From: Haematobacter genomosp. 1
Lineage (GTDB): Bacteria; Pseudomonadota; Alphaproteobacteria; Rhodobacterales; Rhodobacteraceae
NCBI RefSeq assembly: GCF_002196855.1
Contig: NZ_NIPW01000007.1
Coordinates: 124,001 to 188,000 of the forward strand
Reading direction: 5' to 3'
Length of the DNA: 64,000 bases
A program made the position numbers and the translations under genes. How positions within the stretch are numbered: the first letter of the stretch is position 1; each line of letters opens with the position of its first letter. Below, piece after piece: positions 1 through 8,941 of the stretch. The notes beneath the pieces are model-generated. The model was not told the origin of the DNA, searched no databases, and was given only the letters and a program-made list of their open reading frames with translations.

Positions 1-312
1 GAGCAATGTGTGTCCGCCGCATCATATGACGCCGGGGGACCGGACCTCTCGTCAGATCGGCCGTGCTGGACGGTGGGATGGGGAGCGCGCATATCTCTGA
101 TGGCGTGGATGGCACAGGAGCTTCTCGCTCCGCCGTTGACCACGCCGCCCATGGCGGCAGGCTCCGCCCTCTCCTGCCGGAACAGGTTTGGAAACCGATC
201 GACGACCCCGGAGCGGCCCCGGCTAAACCGGAAATCCGCCCGAGGTTCGGGAGAGCAGGCCGAAACCCCGGGCAGAAGCCCCGCCATGCAGTCTGCGGGA
301 AACCGCCGTCCG
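1..312. other. Gene-free left edge
   Basis: No coding region with recognisable protein content was found between the window edge and the stop codon of the amino-acid ABC ATPase. The open frames here run on into, and are antisense to, that ATPase. No convincing terminator hairpin with a T tract is visible downstream of the operon. Confidence 0.5.
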
Positions 313-1101
313 TCAGGCGAGGATCATCGCGTCACGGTCGAGATAGGTATCAAGAAAACGCGTCATCCGCTCCTGACGGGGCTTGGCGAAGACCTCCTGC
401 GGCGATCCGTCCAGGATCACACGACCGCGATCCAGAAAGATCACCTTGCTGGCGACCGACGCCACGAAGCCGATCTCATGCGAGACGACGATCATGGACA
501 TGCCGTCCTGCGCAAGCTTCCGCATCACGTTCAGCACCTCGCCGGTCAGTTCGGGATCGAGGGACGAGGTCGGCTCATCGAACAGCAACAGCTTCGGTTC
601 AAGCGCGAGCGCCCGCGCGATGGCGACGCGTTGCTGTTGCCCCCCCGAAAGTTGCGCCGGATAATAGGAGGCGCGATCGGAAAGGCCCACCGCGTCGAGC
701 TTGGCCCGCGCGATATCCTCGGCGAGGGGCCGTGAAACTCCGCGCACGGTCTTGAGCGCCTCGGAGACATTTCCGAGCGCCGTCATATGCGGCCAGAGGT
801 TGAACTGCTGAAACACGATGCCGACGTGGCTGCGGAGCGCGCGGAGCTGCGCCGCCGGCAAGGGCAGAGATTTGCCGTTCCGGCCCTGCTGCCGCGTCGG
901 GTGACCGACGATTGTGATCTCACCCTCGCTGGGTTCCTCCAGCGTCGCGATGCAACGGAGCAGCGTGCTCTTGCCGGACCCGGAGGGACCGATCAGGCAT
1001 GTCACCTCGCCCGAGGGAGCGTTGAAACTGATCTGGTCGAGAACGGGCGTGTCGGCAAACCGCTTCGACAGGCCCCTCACTGTCACTGCCGGAGCCGTCA
1101 T
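313..1101 (-). CDS. Polar amino-acid ABC transporter ATP-binding protein
   Basis: Cytoplasmic ATPase of a GlnQ/HisP/TcyC-type importer, 262 aa. Walker A GPSGSGKST lies at residues ~38-46, the Q-loop follows as FQQFNLWPHM, the signature LSGGQQQR starts at ~150, and Walker B LLLFDEPTSSLD starts at ~171. The ATG at 1101 is preferred over an upstream in-frame start because homology begins at MTAPAVTVRG and the ATG overlaps the stop of the permease gene by 4 bases. It is the last gene of a five-gene minus-strand operon (monooxygenase, binding protein, two permeases, ATPase). The family imports amino acids such as cystine, glutamine or histidine. The monooxygenase partner points to a sulfur-containing amino acid, but that specificity is inference. 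Confidence 0.93.
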   Translation of the reverse strand: MTAPAVTVRGLSKRFADTPVLDQISFNAPSGEVTCLIGPSGSGKSTLLRCIATLEEPSEGEITIVGHPTRQQGRNGKSLPLPAAQLRALRSHVGIVFQQFNLWPHMTALGNVSEALKTVRGVSRPLAEDIARAKLDAVGLSDRASYYPAQLSGGQQQRVAIARALALEPKLLLFDEPTSSLDPELTGEVLNVMRKLAQDGMSMIVVSHEIGFVASVASKVIFLDRGRVILDGSPQEVFAKPRQERMTRFLDTYLDRDAMILA

Positions 1102-1763
1102 GCCGCGAACCGGAAGTTCGAGAGACGAGCCTCGGCCAGACGGCCCAGACGGCCGCATATCTCCACCAGCAGCCAGTAGCAGATCGACAGGAGGAACAGA
1201 GATTCGACGAAGGCATAGGTTTCCGCCCCGATCTCTCCGGCGATCGCCGCGAGTTCAGGTACCCCGATGATTGAGAGCACTGCTGTCTCCTTGATGAGGC
1301 CGATTGCGATGTTGACGCCTGCGGGCAGGACCAGAACGAGCATCTCGGGAACGATGATGCGGCGCAGAACCTGCAACCGCGTGAAACCTGCGGATTCGGC
1401 TGCCTCGATATGCCCGCGCGGAACGGCCCGGAAGCCCGTGCGGAACACTTCGCTCATGTAGCATCCACCGAAAATCGTGAGCGCGATGAAGCCCGCCGGA
1501 AGAGGATCCAGAGTGATCCCCAGCGAGGGGCCGCCGAAGTAAAGCAGGAAGAGCTGGATCAGGAAGGGCGTTCCCCGGATCATCTCGACAAAAAGCCGCA
1601 GGACGGTGTTGACGACCGGCCCGCCGAGAAGCCGGCCCGTCGCTATCGCCAGCCCCACCACGAGCGAGGCGGCGAGCGCCGCGATCCACAGGCCGAGCGT
1701 GACCAGAGCCGCCGATCCCAGAGCGGGCAGCTTGTCGGCCATGAGAGCGATGTCAAAACTCAT
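1098..1763 (-). CDS. Polar amino-acid ABC transporter permease (HisM/GlnP family)
   Basis: Inner-membrane permease of 221 aa. It has about five hydrophobic segments and the family EAA-like loop, seen as EAAESAGFTRLQVLRRIIVPE, which contacts the ATPase. The RGTPFLIQLFLLYF stretch is characteristic of the HAAT permease family. Its ATG at 1763 overlaps the stop of the preceding permease gene (ATGA), and its own stop overlaps the ATPase start, so the three are translationally coupled. It probably forms a heterodimer with the upstream permease. The substrate is not determinable from the permease alone. Confidence 0.92.
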   Translation of the reverse strand: MSFDIALMADKLPALGSAALVTLGLWIAALAASLVVGLAIATGRLLGGPVVNTVLRLFVEMIRGTPFLIQLFLLYFGGPSLGITLDPLPAGFIALTIFGGCYMSEVFRTGFRAVPRGHIEAAESAGFTRLQVLRRIIVPEMLVLVLPAGVNIAIGLIKETAVLSIIGVPELAAIAGEIGAETYAFVESLFLLSICYWLLVEICGRLGRLAEARLSNFRFAA

Positions 1764-2401
1764 GTGCCCGGCAACCTGAAGAGACGCTCCGCCCTTGCAC
1801 CGGCGGTGGTCAGTACGATGTTCATCGCGATGTATATCGCGCCTGCCATCAGGAAGAGCGGCAACGGCTCCAGCGTGGATGCAGAAAGGTCGCGGGTCAT
1901 CTTGGTAAGCTCCATCACTCCGACCACGGAAACCAGCGCGGAAGCGTGCAGGATGGCGACAGCCTCGTTCACGATGGCCGGTATCGTCAGACGGAGCGCC
2001 ACGGGTGCCACAATCCGGCGGAACCGCTGAAAGGACGTCATCCCGACCATCTGGGCCGCTTCGACCAGCCCATTCGGCACCGACAGGAAGCCGCCCTTCA
2101 GGTTCTCCGCCTGATAGGCCGCGCTGCAGAGCGTCAACGCCATGATCGCTGCGACATTGCTCGACACGTTGAGGCCGAGGACCGGCAACAGGTGATAGAC
2201 GAGCAGCAACTGCACAAGTAGCGGGACACCGCGAAAGAAGCTGACATAGAGGCGGGCGGCCCCGGCAACCCACGTCCGCCGGCTGAACCCTGCCGTGCAG
2301 ATGACAAGGCCGAGCGTCAATCCGGCGCTGATCGAAATCGCGCTGATCCAGGCGGTCGTGACCGCCGCCTCAAGAAGAAGCGAAAAGAGTTTCCAGCTCA
2401 T
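1760..2401 (-). CDS. Polar amino-acid ABC transporter permease (HisQ family)
   Basis: Second inner-membrane permease, 213 aa, starting MSWKLFSLLLEA at 2401; an in-frame start six codons upstream is less family-like. The motif RGVPLLVQLLLVY and the EAA loop VEAAQMVGMTSFQRFRRIV mark the HAAT permease family. The gene lies 73 bases after the binding-protein stop and couples by ATGA overlap to the next permease. Having two different permeases with one ATPase is the usual layout for amino-acid importers of this family. Confidence 0.92.
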   Translation of the reverse strand: MSWKLFSLLLEAAVTTAWISAISISAGLTLGLVICTAGFSRRTWVAGAARLYVSFFRGVPLLVQLLLVYHLLPVLGLNVSSNVAAIMALTLCSAAYQAENLKGGFLSVPNGLVEAAQMVGMTSFQRFRRIVAPVALRLTIPAIVNEAVAILHASALVSVVGVMELTKMTRDLSASTLEPLPLFLMAGAIYIAMNIVLTTAGARAERLFRLPGT

Positions 2402-2474
2402 CGGGAGGCGGCCCGCCAAGCGGTGCGTCCTGCGACCTGGCCTTTCACTTTCGCGGCTGGCTGGGCCGGCCCGG

Positions 2475-3293
2475 TCATAGCGCCGGGTCCGTCACACGAT
2501 CGGGCGTCTCGAAGACGACGCCGAACCATTTCGTCTGCATGGCGGCCAGCCGACCATCGGCCTTCATCCTGTCGATCACTTCGTTGACCGCATCGAGAAG
2601 GCTGGCGGAGTCAGCGTCCTTCCTGAACATATAGCCGAAATAGGCCTTCTCGCCGAAGGGAGGCATCACGACCGCAAAGGTGTCCGGGCGCCGTTTCGCA
2701 GCAAACGTGCCGCTTGGCAGAGATTGCGCGATTGCAGCGATGCGGCCGGCCGCGAGGTCGCTCGACGCTTCGTTCACCCCGACATATTCGCGTACGGTCG
2801 GCTGCGGGTTAAGGGTTTCGGCGAAGGCCTTCATCTGGGCGAGCTGCGACGAAGACCTGGCGCCCCCTATGGCCTTTCCGGCGATATCCTCGGGCTTCTG
2901 GATCGAGTCGTCGTTTGCCCGCTTGACCAGCGTCACCGTGCCATCGGCAATGGGCGCAGAGTAGGCGTAACGCTCCATCCGGGCCTTGGTGATGACCGCA
3001 GGGCCCGCCACCATATCGAACTTCTTCGTCTCGAGACCCGGCAGGACACCGGCCCACGGCAGGGCGATCCAGCCGATCTTGACCCCGAGTTCCTTGCCGA
3101 CCTCGTTGAACAGATCGACGTTGAAGCCGACGTGATCGCCCGCGTCAACATAGTCGAACGGGGCGAATTCCGTCTCCGTCCCGATCCTGAGTTCGCCCGC
3201 CTTCTTCACGTCGGCAAGGACATCCGCGCCAACGGGCTGGGTAGCCGCAAGCAATCCGGCCAGGGTAAAAACAAATGACAGTCTGCTTTTCAT
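2475..3293 (-). CDS. Periplasmic amino-acid-binding protein
   Basis: Extracytoplasmic solute-binding protein, family 3 (SBP_bac_3), 272 aa. An ATG at 3293 begins a classical signal peptide MKSRLSFVFTLAGLLAATQP with probable cleavage after GADVLA or nearby. The mature protein opens with VKKAGELRIGTETEFAPFDY, the hallmark of polar amino-acid binding proteins, and WIALPWAGVLPGLETKKFDM is also typical. An upstream in-frame start was rejected because it would add a polar leader before the signal peptide. It lies 22 bases after the NtaA-like monooxygenase gene, so the binding protein and the enzyme are very likely co-expressed. Confidence 0.93.
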   Translation of the reverse strand: MKSRLSFVFTLAGLLAATQPVGADVLADVKKAGELRIGTETEFAPFDYVDAGDHVGFNVDLFNEVGKELGVKIGWIALPWAGVLPGLETKKFDMVAGPAVITKARMERYAYSAPIADGTVTLVKRANDDSIQKPEDIAGKAIGGARSSSQLAQMKAFAETLNPQPTVREYVGVNEASSDLAAGRIAAIAQSLPSGTFAAKRRPDTFAVVMPPFGEKAYFGYMFRKDADSASLLDAVNEVIDRMKADGRLAAMQTKWFGVVFETPDRVTDPAL

Positions 3294-3315
3294 CGCGTCC
3301 TCGCTTTGGGGGTGA

Positions 3316-4692
3316 TCAGGGGCACTTGGCAGTCGGAATTGCAGGGGCCGGGGCGGCCGCGACATGGCGGCTGTCGGGAACGGTGAGACCGAGGTGATCG
3401 CGCAGGGTGCGCCCCTCGTATTCGTGCCGGAACAGGCCCCGGCGCTGCAACTCCGGCACGACCAGTTCGGTGAAATCCTGCAGCGACGCGGGCAAGGTCG
3501 GCAGCATCAGCATGAAGCCGTCGGCCGCGCCGCCAATGAACCACTCCTCCATGAAGTCGGCGATCTGCCGGGGCGTACCCTTGATGCCGTTTCCGGTCTG
3601 CTTTTCGGCATAGAGCCGGATCAGCTCCCCGAGCGTGTGACCCTCCGAGACGAAGTCGATCAGACTGTCGAACAGCGCTTTTGAACCCTTCGGCGCCATG
3701 GGAAGCTTTTCGCGAGGCAGCGGCTGGTCCAGCGGAAGATCGGATAGGTCGGCTTCCAGGAACTCGCCCAGAGCCTGCAGGCCGACCTTCGGGTTCATGC
3801 GGTCGAGAATGTAGTCGATCTTGGCCTGAGCCTCGGCTTCCGTACGGCCCACATTGACCATGAGACCCGGCATCACCTTGAGTGAATCGCGCGGACGCCC
3901 GTATTTTTCCATCCGGCCCTTGAGGTTCTCATAGAAAGAGCGGCCTTTCTCGAAGGTCGCGCTGAGCGTGAACACCACCTCCGCAGTCTGCGCCGCAAGC
4001 TCAAGCCCGGCCTCCGAGCCGCCGGCTTGGGCGATGACGGGGCGGCCCTGCGGCGACCGCGCGATATTCAGCGGGCCCCGGACCTGGAAATGCTTGCCCT
4101 CATGATCGAGCGGATGGACCTTGGCAGGGTCCAGATAGATGCCGGCTTCGCGATCAAGCACGAGCGCGTCCGGCTCCCATCCATCCCAGAGACCGAAGGC
4201 GACATCGACATATTCGCGGGCGCGTTCGTAGCGGAGCGCATGCAGATCGAGGCCATTGCGATTGAAGTTGTAGGCGGTCTCCTCATGGTCCGAGGTGACA
4301 ACGTTCCAGCAGGCCCGGCCCCCCGACAGGTGATCGAGGGAGGCGAACATGCGCGCCACGTTGAACGGCTCGGTGTAGCTCGTGGAGACCGTCGCGGCGA
4401 GACCGATCCGGTCGGTCGTCACGGCCAGCGCCGACAACAGCGTCAGGGGTTCGAGCCGGTTCATCTTGTTCGGCAGGCGCTTCAGCGCTTCCGGGTGGCC
4501 GACTGCTGCTGCCGCCGAATCGGCCAGGAAGATGAAATCGAACTTCGCCTTCTCGGAAATGCTGGCTATCTTGTGCATATGGGCGAAACTGTTGGCGCCG
4601 TTGATATCTGAGCCCGGGTGCAGCCAGCTGGATTGGTTGTGGCCGAAGGTGTAGATAAACGTGCCGAGCTTCATCTGGTCGCGGCGTTTCAT
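3316..4692 (-). CDS. NtaA/CmoJ-like FMN-dependent monooxygenase (LLM class)
   Basis: Bacterial luciferase-like flavin monooxygenase of the nitrilotriacetate monooxygenase component A family, 458 aa, the usual size. Family hallmarks include YTFGHNQSSWLHPG near the start, GLAATVSTSYTEPFNVAR, CWNVVTSDHEETAYNF, and QAGGSEAGLELAAQTAE. Such enzymes use reduced FMN supplied by a separate reductase. The ATG at 4692 has GAGG about 8 bases upstream; ATG 4674 is an alternative. It is the first gene of an operon with an amino-acid ABC importer. The same pairing occurs in the Bacillus ytmI/tcyJKLMN-ytnJ locus, where the NtaA-like enzyme (CmoJ) acts on S-modified cysteine derivatives. A related role here is inferred from context only. 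Confidence 0.88.
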   Translation of the reverse strand: MKRRDQMKLGTFIYTFGHNQSSWLHPGSDINGANSFAHMHKIASISEKAKFDFIFLADSAAAAVGHPEALKRLPNKMNRLEPLTLLSALAVTTDRIGLAATVSTSYTEPFNVARMFASLDHLSGGRACWNVVTSDHEETAYNFNRNGLDLHALRYERAREYVDVAFGLWDGWEPDALVLDREAGIYLDPAKVHPLDHEGKHFQVRGPLNIARSPQGRPVIAQAGGSEAGLELAAQTAEVVFTLSATFEKGRSFYENLKGRMEKYGRPRDSLKVMPGLMVNVGRTEAEAQAKIDYILDRMNPKVGLQALGEFLEADLSDLPLDQPLPREKLPMAPKGSKALFDSLIDFVSEGHTLGELIRLYAEKQTGNGIKGTPRQIADFMEEWFIGGAADGFMLMLPTLPASLQDFTELVVPELQRRGLFRHEYEGRTLRDHLGLTVPDSRHVAAAPAPAIPTAKCP

Positions 4693-5601
4693 GCTTGCCT
4701 CGTCAGGTTGATATTGGCTGCCGGTTTCGAATTCGGCGTGATTGCGGACGTTGACCTGTGCCCTTGCCATTCCGGCGCTTCGCCACAGGGATCAGTCATG
4801 AGCATCCGAAACGGGGCTGCCGCGTGCCAGCTTCCGCGAGAGATTGCTGCCCCGCGCGGGAAATGGGCAATGCGACAGTTGGAAATCGGGATGTTCACGG
4901 TTCAGCTCCTTCCAGCGCGGATGAACCGCGGAGTATCAATTGGAAGTGTTAGGAGCAGCGTGGCATCAGCGAAACTAATGAATTTTCATAAGCTGCATAA
5001 TGGGGCGCTATACCGAAACGATAATGCTCCGCTCGAAACGAAGTATTTAGAAAATAATCCCCACACCAGAGTATCTTAACAAAAAGAGGGTGTCGCGCTG
5101 CCTGGGCGGCCCCATCCAACTCGAATCCTGTTGCGTCGGCATTGGTTCGGCACGGACGCCAATTTCGGATGATCGACACTTCCGCGCGGTTCGGCATCCC
5201 CATCGCGTAACCCACTGATGGTGATTGATCTATTGCCGCCGCCGCGCGTCCGGTATCTTTCGTCCGAATGCTCATGGCCTTTTTCACAATGATCCCTGCA
5301 TCTGTGATGAATTGAGCAGCAGAACACACATTCGGCCCGTCCTCGCCGGAATCCGCCAGTTGAGTGTCGTGAATGTGCGGCCCCCGGCTGACCCGGCGTC
5401 GATGGTGTTGGCTTCGAGTGTCCCCGCGTCGAGTGTCTGGCCACGCCGCCTCCAGCGTCGCCCTCGCTCCGGGGAGAATTTATCCCTTCTGCCGTGATTG
5501 ACCGCAGCAGAGAGTTTCTGTTCCCGACGGATCTTTGGAATGGCGAGAAGAGCGGGATCATTTAGTATAGTTTGACGATGGACTAATAGAACGGAACAAC
5601 C
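4693..5601. other. Long divergent regulatory gap between two sulfur operons
   Basis: About 0.9 kb separates the divergent monooxygenase/amino-acid ABC operon and the sulfonate operon. It contains two clearly AT-richer patches, about 4,940-5,080 and 5,555-5,600, that are good candidates for the two promoter regions. A 126-codon minus-strand open frame at 4949-5329 has no recognisable protein features and overlaps the AT-rich patch, so it is not called as a gene. No regulator gene is visible in the gap; a CysB/Cbl-type LysR regulator acting from elsewhere would be the usual controller. Confidence 0.5.
5562..5586. promoter_or_regulatory. Small inverted repeat before the sulfonate operon
   Basis: TTAGT at 5562-5566 and ACTAA at 5582-5586 form an inverted repeat with a 15-base spacer, in an AT-rich patch that ends 15 bases before the first start codon of the sulfonate operon. 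Dyads of this spacing are compatible with a LysR-type or other regulator site. With five-base arms this could also be chance. Confidence 0.25.
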
Positions 5602-6771
5602 ATGCTGATCTCGGCCTTTCCGACCCCGGTTTCGCCCGGCGCGCCCGGAGACCACGCGGACCGCGCCGCCGCGCTTGGCAAAGCCTTCGCCCCATGGGCT
5701 GCGGAGGATGATCTTGAGGGCACCTTCCCCACCCGTCAGTTCCGGCGCCTCGCGGAGGAGCGGCTGCTCGGCCTGACCGCGCCCACCGCCTTCGGAGGCA
5801 CCGGGGCGGAGCTTGCACAGGCCGTAACGGTCATCCGCGAGATCGGCCGAGGCGATCCCTCCGCCGCCCTGATCCTCGCCATGCATTTCATCAACCTCGC
5901 CACGTTGCCGAAGGGCCGGTGGGCGCCCGCGCTCCTGAATACGGTGCTGCGGGCGGGGGCGCGGGGCGCGCTCATCAACGCGCTCCGGGTGGAGCCGGAT
6001 CTCGGCACCCCGCTCCGCGGCGGCCTGCCCGCCACCATCGCGCGGCGGACGCCGACCGGCTGGTCGCTGTCGGGGCGCAAGATCTACTCCACCGGCTGCG
6101 AGGGGCTGACATGGGGCCTCGTCTGGGCGCGCACGGACGAGGCGGAGCCGCGCGTGGGGCAGTTCCTGCTGCCGCTTGCCACGCGCGGGGTGCGGATCGA
6201 ACGGACATGGGACACGCTGGGCCTGCGCGCCTCGGGCAGCCATGACGTGGTGATGGAGGAGGTGCAGCTCCCCCGCGAACATGCCGCCGACATCCGCCCG
6301 CCCGCCGAGTGGGGGGCGCGGTCCGATGAGGCGGCGATCTGGGGCGGGCTGCTGATCGGCGCGATCTATACCGGCGTGGCAGAGGCCGCGCGCGACTGGA
6401 TCGCAGGTTTCCTCAAGGACCGGGCACCGGCAAACCTCGGTCATCCGCTGGCGGATCTGCCGCGGGTGCAGGAGCAGACGGGCGCCATCGCGGAGCTGAT
6501 CGCCACGTCCCGCCGCCTCATCGACAGTGCCGCGCGGGAGACCGATGGCGGCGCCCCGCCCACCGCGGCGGAGGCGGGCCTCATCAAGCACCGGGCGACC
6601 GAGAACGCCATCGCGGCGGTGGAACGCGCGCTGAAGCTCGGGGGCAACCACGCCATCGCGCGGCGGAACCCGCTCGAACGGCATCTGCGCGACGTGCTCT
6701 GTGGACGCATCCACAGCCCGCAGGAAGACACCATCCTCACCAACGCCGGGCGCATCGCGCTCGACCGCTGA
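5602..6771 (+). CDS. Acyl-CoA-dehydrogenase-fold flavoprotein (SfnB/DszC-like)
   Basis: 389-aa protein of the acyl-CoA dehydrogenase superfamily. The sub-group is usually found with sulfonate/sulfone genes and includes FMNH2-dependent DszC and SfnB-type proteins. N-terminal helical region: FRRLAEERLLGLTAPTAFGG. Middle beta region: GWSLSGRKIYSTGC and WDTLGLRASGSHDVVME. C-terminal helical domain: RVQEQTGAIAELIATSRRLIDSA and KLGGNHAIARRNPLERHLRD. The catalytic glutamate of true acyl-CoA dehydrogenases is not evident. It is the first gene of a five-gene operon, 21 bases before an SsuD-like monooxygenase. A role in oxidative desulfurisation is inferred; the exact substrate is unknown. Confidence 0.8.
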   Translation: MLISAFPTPVSPGAPGDHADRAAALGKAFAPWAAEDDLEGTFPTRQFRRLAEERLLGLTAPTAFGGTGAELAQAVTVIREIGRGDPSAALILAMHFINLATLPKGRWAPALLNTVLRAGARGALINALRVEPDLGTPLRGGLPATIARRTPTGWSLSGRKIYSTGCEGLTWGLVWARTDEAEPRVGQFLLPLATRGVRIERTWDTLGLRASGSHDVVMEEVQLPREHAADIRPPAEWGARSDEAAIWGGLLIGAIYTGVAEAARDWIAGFLKDRAPANLGHPLADLPRVQEQTGAIAELIATSRRLIDSAARETDGGAPPTAAEAGLIKHRATENAIAAVERALKLGGNHAIARRNPLERHLRDVLCGRIHSPQEDTILTNAGRIALDR

Positions 6772-6792
6772 CATGACCTGAAAGGACCTCCC

Positions 6793-7893
6793 ATGACCGT
6801 CGAGTTCATCGGCTTCATCGGAAACCACAACGCTTCCGAAACCATCCCCCGCACAGGTCCGGTCCTCGACCGCGACTTCATCCGGGCATCCGCGGCCATC
6901 CACGAACAGGCGGGATTTGACCGCGTGCTGCTCGCCTTCCACTCTTCCACGCCGGAAAGCTTGCATGTCGGCCAGTATGTTGCCCATCACACCCGGCGGC
7001 TGAAGCTCATGCTCGCCCATCGGCCGGGTTTCGTGGCACCGACGCTCGCCGCCCGGCAGCTCGCCACGCTCGACCATCTGACCGACGGGCGGGTGGCCGT
7101 CCATATCATCACCGGCGGCAGCGATGCGGAGCTGGCGCAGGATGGCGACTGGCTGACCAAGGACGAGCGCTATGTCCGCACCTCGGAATATCTGGACATC
7201 GTCCGGCAGGAATGGACGGCGACCGCGCCCTTCGACTACCGGGGGGAGTTCTACCGCATCGCGGGCGGGATCTCTGACGTAAAGCCGGAGGGGCCGGAGG
7301 GCGTACCCGTGTATTTCGGCGGCTCCTCCCCGGCGGCGATCGAGGTCGCGGGGAAACATGCGGATGTCTATGCCCTTTGGGGCGAGACCTATGCGCAGGT
7401 GGCCGAGACCATCGCCGCCGTGCGGGCTGCGGCGTCGCCCCATGGCAGGACCCCGCGTTTCTCCCTGTCCCTCCGCCCCATTCTGGGCCGGACGGAGGAG
7501 GAGGCCTGGGCCAAGGCGGGGCGGATCCTCGCCCGCGCCCGCGAACTCCGCGCTGCGGGGACCGGGCAACGGCTGGTCAACGTCGGGGCGGGCACACCGC
7601 CGAACGAGGGATCCCGCCGCCTGCTGGCCGCAGCGGCGGCGGGGCCGCGGCTCGACAAGCGCCTGTGGACAGAACTCGCGCAGCTTACCGGGGCGAACGG
7701 CAATTCCACCTCGCTGGTCGGCACCCCCGATCAGGTGGCCGATGCGATGGTCGATTACCACCGGCTGGGGATCGACACCTTCCTGATCCGCGGCTTCGAC
7801 CCGCTGGCCGACGCGCTCGAATACGGGCGCGACCTGATCCCGCGGGTGCGGGCGCTGACTTCCGCCGGGGCGCAGAGCCATGCCGCAGAATGA
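6793..7893 (+). CDS. SsuD-like FMNH2-dependent alkanesulfonate monooxygenase
   Basis: 366-aa LLM-class monooxygenase closely resembling SsuD. Visible family motifs are EFIGFIGNHNASE at the start, VGQYVAHHTRRLKLMLAHRPGF, QLATLDHLTDGRVAVHIITGG, SEYLDIVRQEW, and VPVYFGGSSPAAIEVAGKHADVY. SsuD uses reduced FMN and oxygen to release sulfite from alkanesulfonates. The ATG at 6793 has AAAGGA upstream. The next gene is a sulfonate-type binding protein only 22 bases downstream. No SsuE-type flavin reductase is present in the operon, so reduced FMN must come from another gene. The precise sulfonate range cannot be read from the sequence. Confidence 0.87.
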   Translation: MTVEFIGFIGNHNASETIPRTGPVLDRDFIRASAAIHEQAGFDRVLLAFHSSTPESLHVGQYVAHHTRRLKLMLAHRPGFVAPTLAARQLATLDHLTDGRVAVHIITGGSDAELAQDGDWLTKDERYVRTSEYLDIVRQEWTATAPFDYRGEFYRIAGGISDVKPEGPEGVPVYFGGSSPAAIEVAGKHADVYALWGETYAQVAETIAAVRAAASPHGRTPRFSLSLRPILGRTEEEAWAKAGRILARARELRAAGTGQRLVNVGAGTPPNEGSRRLLAAAAAGPRLDKRLWTELAQLTGANGNSTSLVGTPDQVADAMVDYHRLGIDTFLIRGFDPLADALEYGRDLIPRVRALTSAGAQSHAAE

Positions 7894-7915
7894 CACCCTT
7901 TACCGGAGATTACCT

Positions 7916-8932
7916 ATGACGACATCCCGCAGAACCCTGCTCAGAACCGCCGCCGGTGTGGGGCTGGCCGCGCCCTTCCTCGGGCTGGGGGTGGGGTCCC
8001 TCGCCCGCGCGCAAGGGGCGGCAGGGCTGAAGCCGATCAGGTTCGCCTCCAACGCCTCCGCCATCTGCCTTGCGCCGGTGTTCGTCGCCCGCGATCAGGG
8101 CATCTTCGAGAAAAACGGCCTCGACGTGGAGATCGTGAACTTCGGCGCTTCCACCGAGGCACTACTGGAGGCCATCGCCACCGGCAAGGCCGACGGCGGC
8201 ATCGGCATGGCGCTGCGCTGGCTGAAAGCGCTGGAGCAGGGCTTCGACGTAAAGATCACGGCCGGCACCCATGGCGGGTGCTCGCGTCTCGTCGCGCTGC
8301 AATCGACAGGGATCACCGAACTGTCACAGCTGAAGGGCAAGACCATCGGCGTGACGGACCTTGCAGCGCCGGGCAAGAACTTCTTCTCCATCCTGCTGCA
8401 CCAGTCGGGCATCGACCCGGAGACGGATGTGAAATGGCGCGCCTTCTCCAGCGACGTGCTGGAGATCGCGGCCGAGCGGGGGGAGATCGACGCCATCGCG
8501 GATGGCGATCCGCGCGCCTATTTCTGGCTGAAGGACACGCCCGGCAAATATGTGCAGGTCGCCTCCAATCTGGATCACGGGTTCCAGAACCGCGTCTGCT
8601 GCATCGCGGGCCTGTCCGGCAGCCTCGTGCGTGACGATCCCGCAACGGCGAAGGCGCTGACCCGCGCGCTGCTGGAGGCGCAGGACTGGACGGTGGCGCG
8701 GCCCGAGGATGCCGCCAAGGCCTTCCTGCCCCAGGCCCCGCGCGGCCGCACGGTGGAGGATCTGGTTGCGGTGCTGAAGGACCAGACGCACGATCACTCC
8801 CCCACCGGGGCCGACCTGAGGACCGAGATCGCGCAATACGCAGCCGAACTGAAGCAGATCAACATCTTCCGCCGCTCCACCGACCCCGAGCAATTCGCCG
8901 AACGGGTCTATGCCGACGTTCTGACGGCCTGA
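7916..8932 (+). CDS. Sulfonate/taurine-type ABC substrate-binding protein with Tat signal
   Basis: 338-aa periplasmic binding protein of the SsuA/TauA/NMT1 family. The start at ATG 7916 has GGAG 9 bases upstream and begins MTTSRRTLLRTAAGVGLAAP, a twin-arginine signal peptide (RR at residues 5-6) followed by a hydrophobic core and an AQG cleavage region. Mature motifs include LAPVFVARDQGIFEKNGLDVEI and LKGKTIGVTDLAAPGKNFF. An upstream start at 7880 would overlap the SsuD gene and push the signal peptide inward, so it was rejected. Tat export suggests that it folds in the cytoplasm, as seen in some nitrate/sulfonate binding proteins. Confidence 0.88.
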   Translation: MTTSRRTLLRTAAGVGLAAPFLGLGVGSLARAQGAAGLKPIRFASNASAICLAPVFVARDQGIFEKNGLDVEIVNFGASTEALLEAIATGKADGGIGMALRWLKALEQGFDVKITAGTHGGCSRLVALQSTGITELSQLKGKTIGVTDLAAPGKNFFSILLHQSGIDPETDVKWRAFSSDVLEIAAERGEIDAIADGDPRAYFWLKDTPGKYVQVASNLDHGFQNRVCCIAGLSGSLVRDDPATAKALTRALLEAQDWTVARPEDAAKAFLPQAPRGRTVEDLVAVLKDQTHDHSPTGADLRTEIAQYAAELKQINIFRRSTDPEQFAERVYADVLTA

Positions 8933-8941
8933 GAGGGAAAC

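Noticed and set aside
4949-5329. 126-codon minus-strand gene in the divergent sulfur promoter gap
   Set aside because: No domain, covers the AT-rich promoter patch, and lacks a clear ribosome-binding site.
5284-7896. 870-codon minus-strand open frame opposite the sulfonate monooxygenase genes
   Set aside because: Antisense to two well-supported plus-strand enzymes; Arg/Gly/Pro-rich with no domain, produced by high GC content.
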